From assembly GCF_000177675.1 (NCBI RefSeq), contig NZ_ADGX01000089.1:1-35054 (forward strand): a stretch of DNA of 35,054 nt, in the 5' to 3' direction. How positions within the stretch are numbered: the first letter of the stretch is position 1; each line of letters begins with the position of its first letter. This DNA comes from Parafrankia sp. EUN1f. Lineage in GTDB: Bacteria > Actinomycetota > Actinomycetes > Frankiales > Frankiaceae. The notes under the pieces are model-generated. The model did no database searches, was not told where the DNA came from, and saw only the letters and a program-made list of their open reading frames with translations. Made by a program: the position numbers and the translations under genes. Shown in pieces: positions 33,987 through 35,054 of this stretch.

Positions 33987-34947
33987 GCAGGACCTGACCC
34001 ACCCCAGCCAGTCGGACTTCGACGAACTGGAAAGGGAAGTTCGCACCCTTAGCAAGGATCTTCAAAAGGCGACAAAGAAGTACGAGGCGCTGAAACGGCA
34101 GGTCGAGGAGCTGGACGCTGGCCGCGTCGAGGCGGTGGTGACCGGCCTGTGCGCCCTGCGGGGGGAGTTCGACGGCTTTTCAGGAACGCTCACCGAGATC
34201 AGGGCGGCTGCGTACAAGCTGGATCACCGAGTGGATCTCATCGAGCGGGCCGTGCGGTCCACGGCCGGTGCGCCCGTGGTCGACCTCGATGACGTCGACC
34301 ATTTCACCGGGAACCTCAGCGGAATAATTCGCCAGGGTGACGAGGCACGCGCGGCCGTGCTGGATGAGGCCGACCGGTCTCGCTGCGAGCATATCGTCGA
34401 GTCCTATCGAGAGCTGGGTGAGCGCCACCTCCGGCGTCGGTCCGAAGCGGTCGAGCACAGCAGGGTCCTCGCGAATACGTCGTTCGGCGATGCGGCTCAC
34501 AGCGAGGCGGCTCGCCGGTTCCGGCGAGCGATCATCGACGTGGACAGTTTCGCGCGGCAACTGGAGCTGACCAGGCAGGAGGCGGAATCGGCCTCCGGTC
34601 GAATCGCGGCCGATGACGAGCTACATGCCGTGCACGACCCCGCCATCAGCAGCGGCGACGAGGCTCGTGCCCGCCTGCGCCAGCTGATTCGGCAACGTGT
34701 CGCCGCGGCGGTGGGCGAGTCCGCCCTGCTGCCGCGCTGGCTGAACCGCGCCGTCGGCTACAGCCCACCGTCCGGCCAGAAAGGCGCCGCCTGGATGGAC
34801 ACAGCCGCGTCGATCGCGGCCTACCGCGTCACCTACGACGTGACGGACCCGGTCGACGCTCTGGGCGCGCCGCCCCGGACAGATCAGCGGGGGCAGCACG
34901 CCTGGTATGAAGATCTTCGCGAGCAACTCCGTGCTCTCGCGTTGTGA
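33976..34947 (+). CDS. Coiled-coil protein with relaxase-like C-terminal segment
   Basis: 323 residues, soluble. An N-terminal coiled coil (about 12-50, LEREVRTLSKDLQKATKKYE) is followed by a helical body with many Arg/Glu (about 130-225). The last 75 residues (LPRWLNRAVGYSPPSG, AAWMDTAASIAAYRVTYD, DPVDALGAPP, WYEDLREQL) resemble the C-terminal helical segment seen in actinobacterial MobF/TraA-type relaxases and associated hypothetical proteins. I place this from memory of the pattern, not a search. No relaxase catalytic motifs (His triad, Tyr) are present, so it is not itself a relaxase. ATG 33976 has GAGAGGAG just upstream. Encoded in an overlapping pair with the membrane protein; function unknown. 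Confidence 0.65.
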   Translation: MATEQDLTHPSQSDFDELEREVRTLSKDLQKATKKYEALKRQVEELDAGRVEAVVTGLCALRGEFDGFSGTLTEIRAAAYKLDHRVDLIERAVRSTAGAPVVDLDDVDHFTGNLSGIIRQGDEARAAVLDEADRSRCEHIVESYRELGERHLRRRSEAVEHSRVLANTSFGDAAHSEAARRFRRAIIDVDSFARQLELTRQEAESASGRIAADDELHAVHDPAISSGDEARARLRQLIRQRVAAAVGESALLPRWLNRAVGYSPPSGQKGAAWMDTAASIAAYRVTYDVTDPVDALGAPPRTDQRGQHAWYEDLREQLRALAL

Positions 34948-35020
34948 TCCGGGGCGCGGGGGTGGATCAGAACCCAGCTGTGACCAGCTGAGACCAGTGG
35001 TGACTGACTGCTCCACCGGC

Positions 35021-35054
35021 CTAGCGGGTAGTGAAGTCGCAGTTCAGGCGCTTG
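35021..35054 (-). CDS. Possible 3' end of a minus-strand gene cut by the window edge
   Basis: On the minus strand an open frame enters from the right edge and reads K-R-L-N-C-D-F-T-T-R followed by TAG (35021-35023). Eleven codons are too few to identify it; it may equally be chance. Confidence 0.25.
   Translation of the reverse strand, partial: KRLNCDFTTR

Overview
The DNA is strongly GC-rich, codes densely on both strands and uses GTG/TTG starts. It carries actinobacterial families: a LytR-CpsA-Psr cell-wall ligase, a LAL-type LuxR regulator, a PucR-type remnant, a KAS III-like enzyme and a DUF3558-like lipoprotein. It looks like a chromosomal segment of a filamentous actinomycete. Frankia or a relative is my best guess, because of the hydrogenase-maturation locus and the relaxase-like tail on one protein, but nothing here proves the genus. 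I saw no tRNA, rRNA, CRISPR array or complete insertion sequence.

Left part (1-6.6 kb): a dapA-type gene with no stop codon near its expected end runs into the remnant of a PucR-family regulator. Both collide with the 3' end of a convergent P-type cation ATPase. The ATPase forms an operon with a PPK2-family polyphosphate kinase. A small PLDc_N/SHOCT membrane protein and a 5'-truncated glutamine amidotransferase follow. A diverged repeat of about 65 bp occurs in opposite orientations on either side of that section.

Hydrogenase maturation (6.9-13.4 kb): a helical-repeat protein, hypF, hypD and hypE are joined by start/stop overlaps, so they form one operon. There is no hypC, hypA or hypB and no hydrogenase subunit gene, so those functions must lie elsewhere.

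Middle (13.4-24.5 kb): mostly single genes. They are an orphan KAS III-like synthase, a possible beta-trefoil (I66-like) protein, a pyridoxamine-oxidase-fold protein, an exported SGNH hydrolase with an Fn3-like tail, an acyl-carrier/GNAT fusion after about 1 kb of non-coding DNA, an LCP protein, a 14-TM MFS exporter with a palindromic operator in its promoter region, a DUF3558-like lipoprotein, and a GNAT protein with a 7-residue minisatellite. A perfect 19-bp inverted repeat with dispersed partial copies precedes the last gene.

Right part (24.5-35 kb): a tryptophan-rich unknown protein is divergent from an XRE/TPR regulator. A coupled minus-strand operon (haloperoxidase-like hydrolase, second alpha/beta hydrolase, MBL-fold hydrolase) lies behind a LAL regulator, which is divergent from an AraC regulator. 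An overlapping pair follows: a membrane protein and a coiled-coil protein whose tail resembles MobF relaxase C-termini.

In-frame minisatellites or short repeats occur in hypF, hypE, the KAS III-like gene, the SGNH hydrolase and the GNAT gene. The most unusual items are the ACP-GNAT fusion, the non-stop dapA junction, the truncated amidotransferase and the final membrane/coiled-coil pair.
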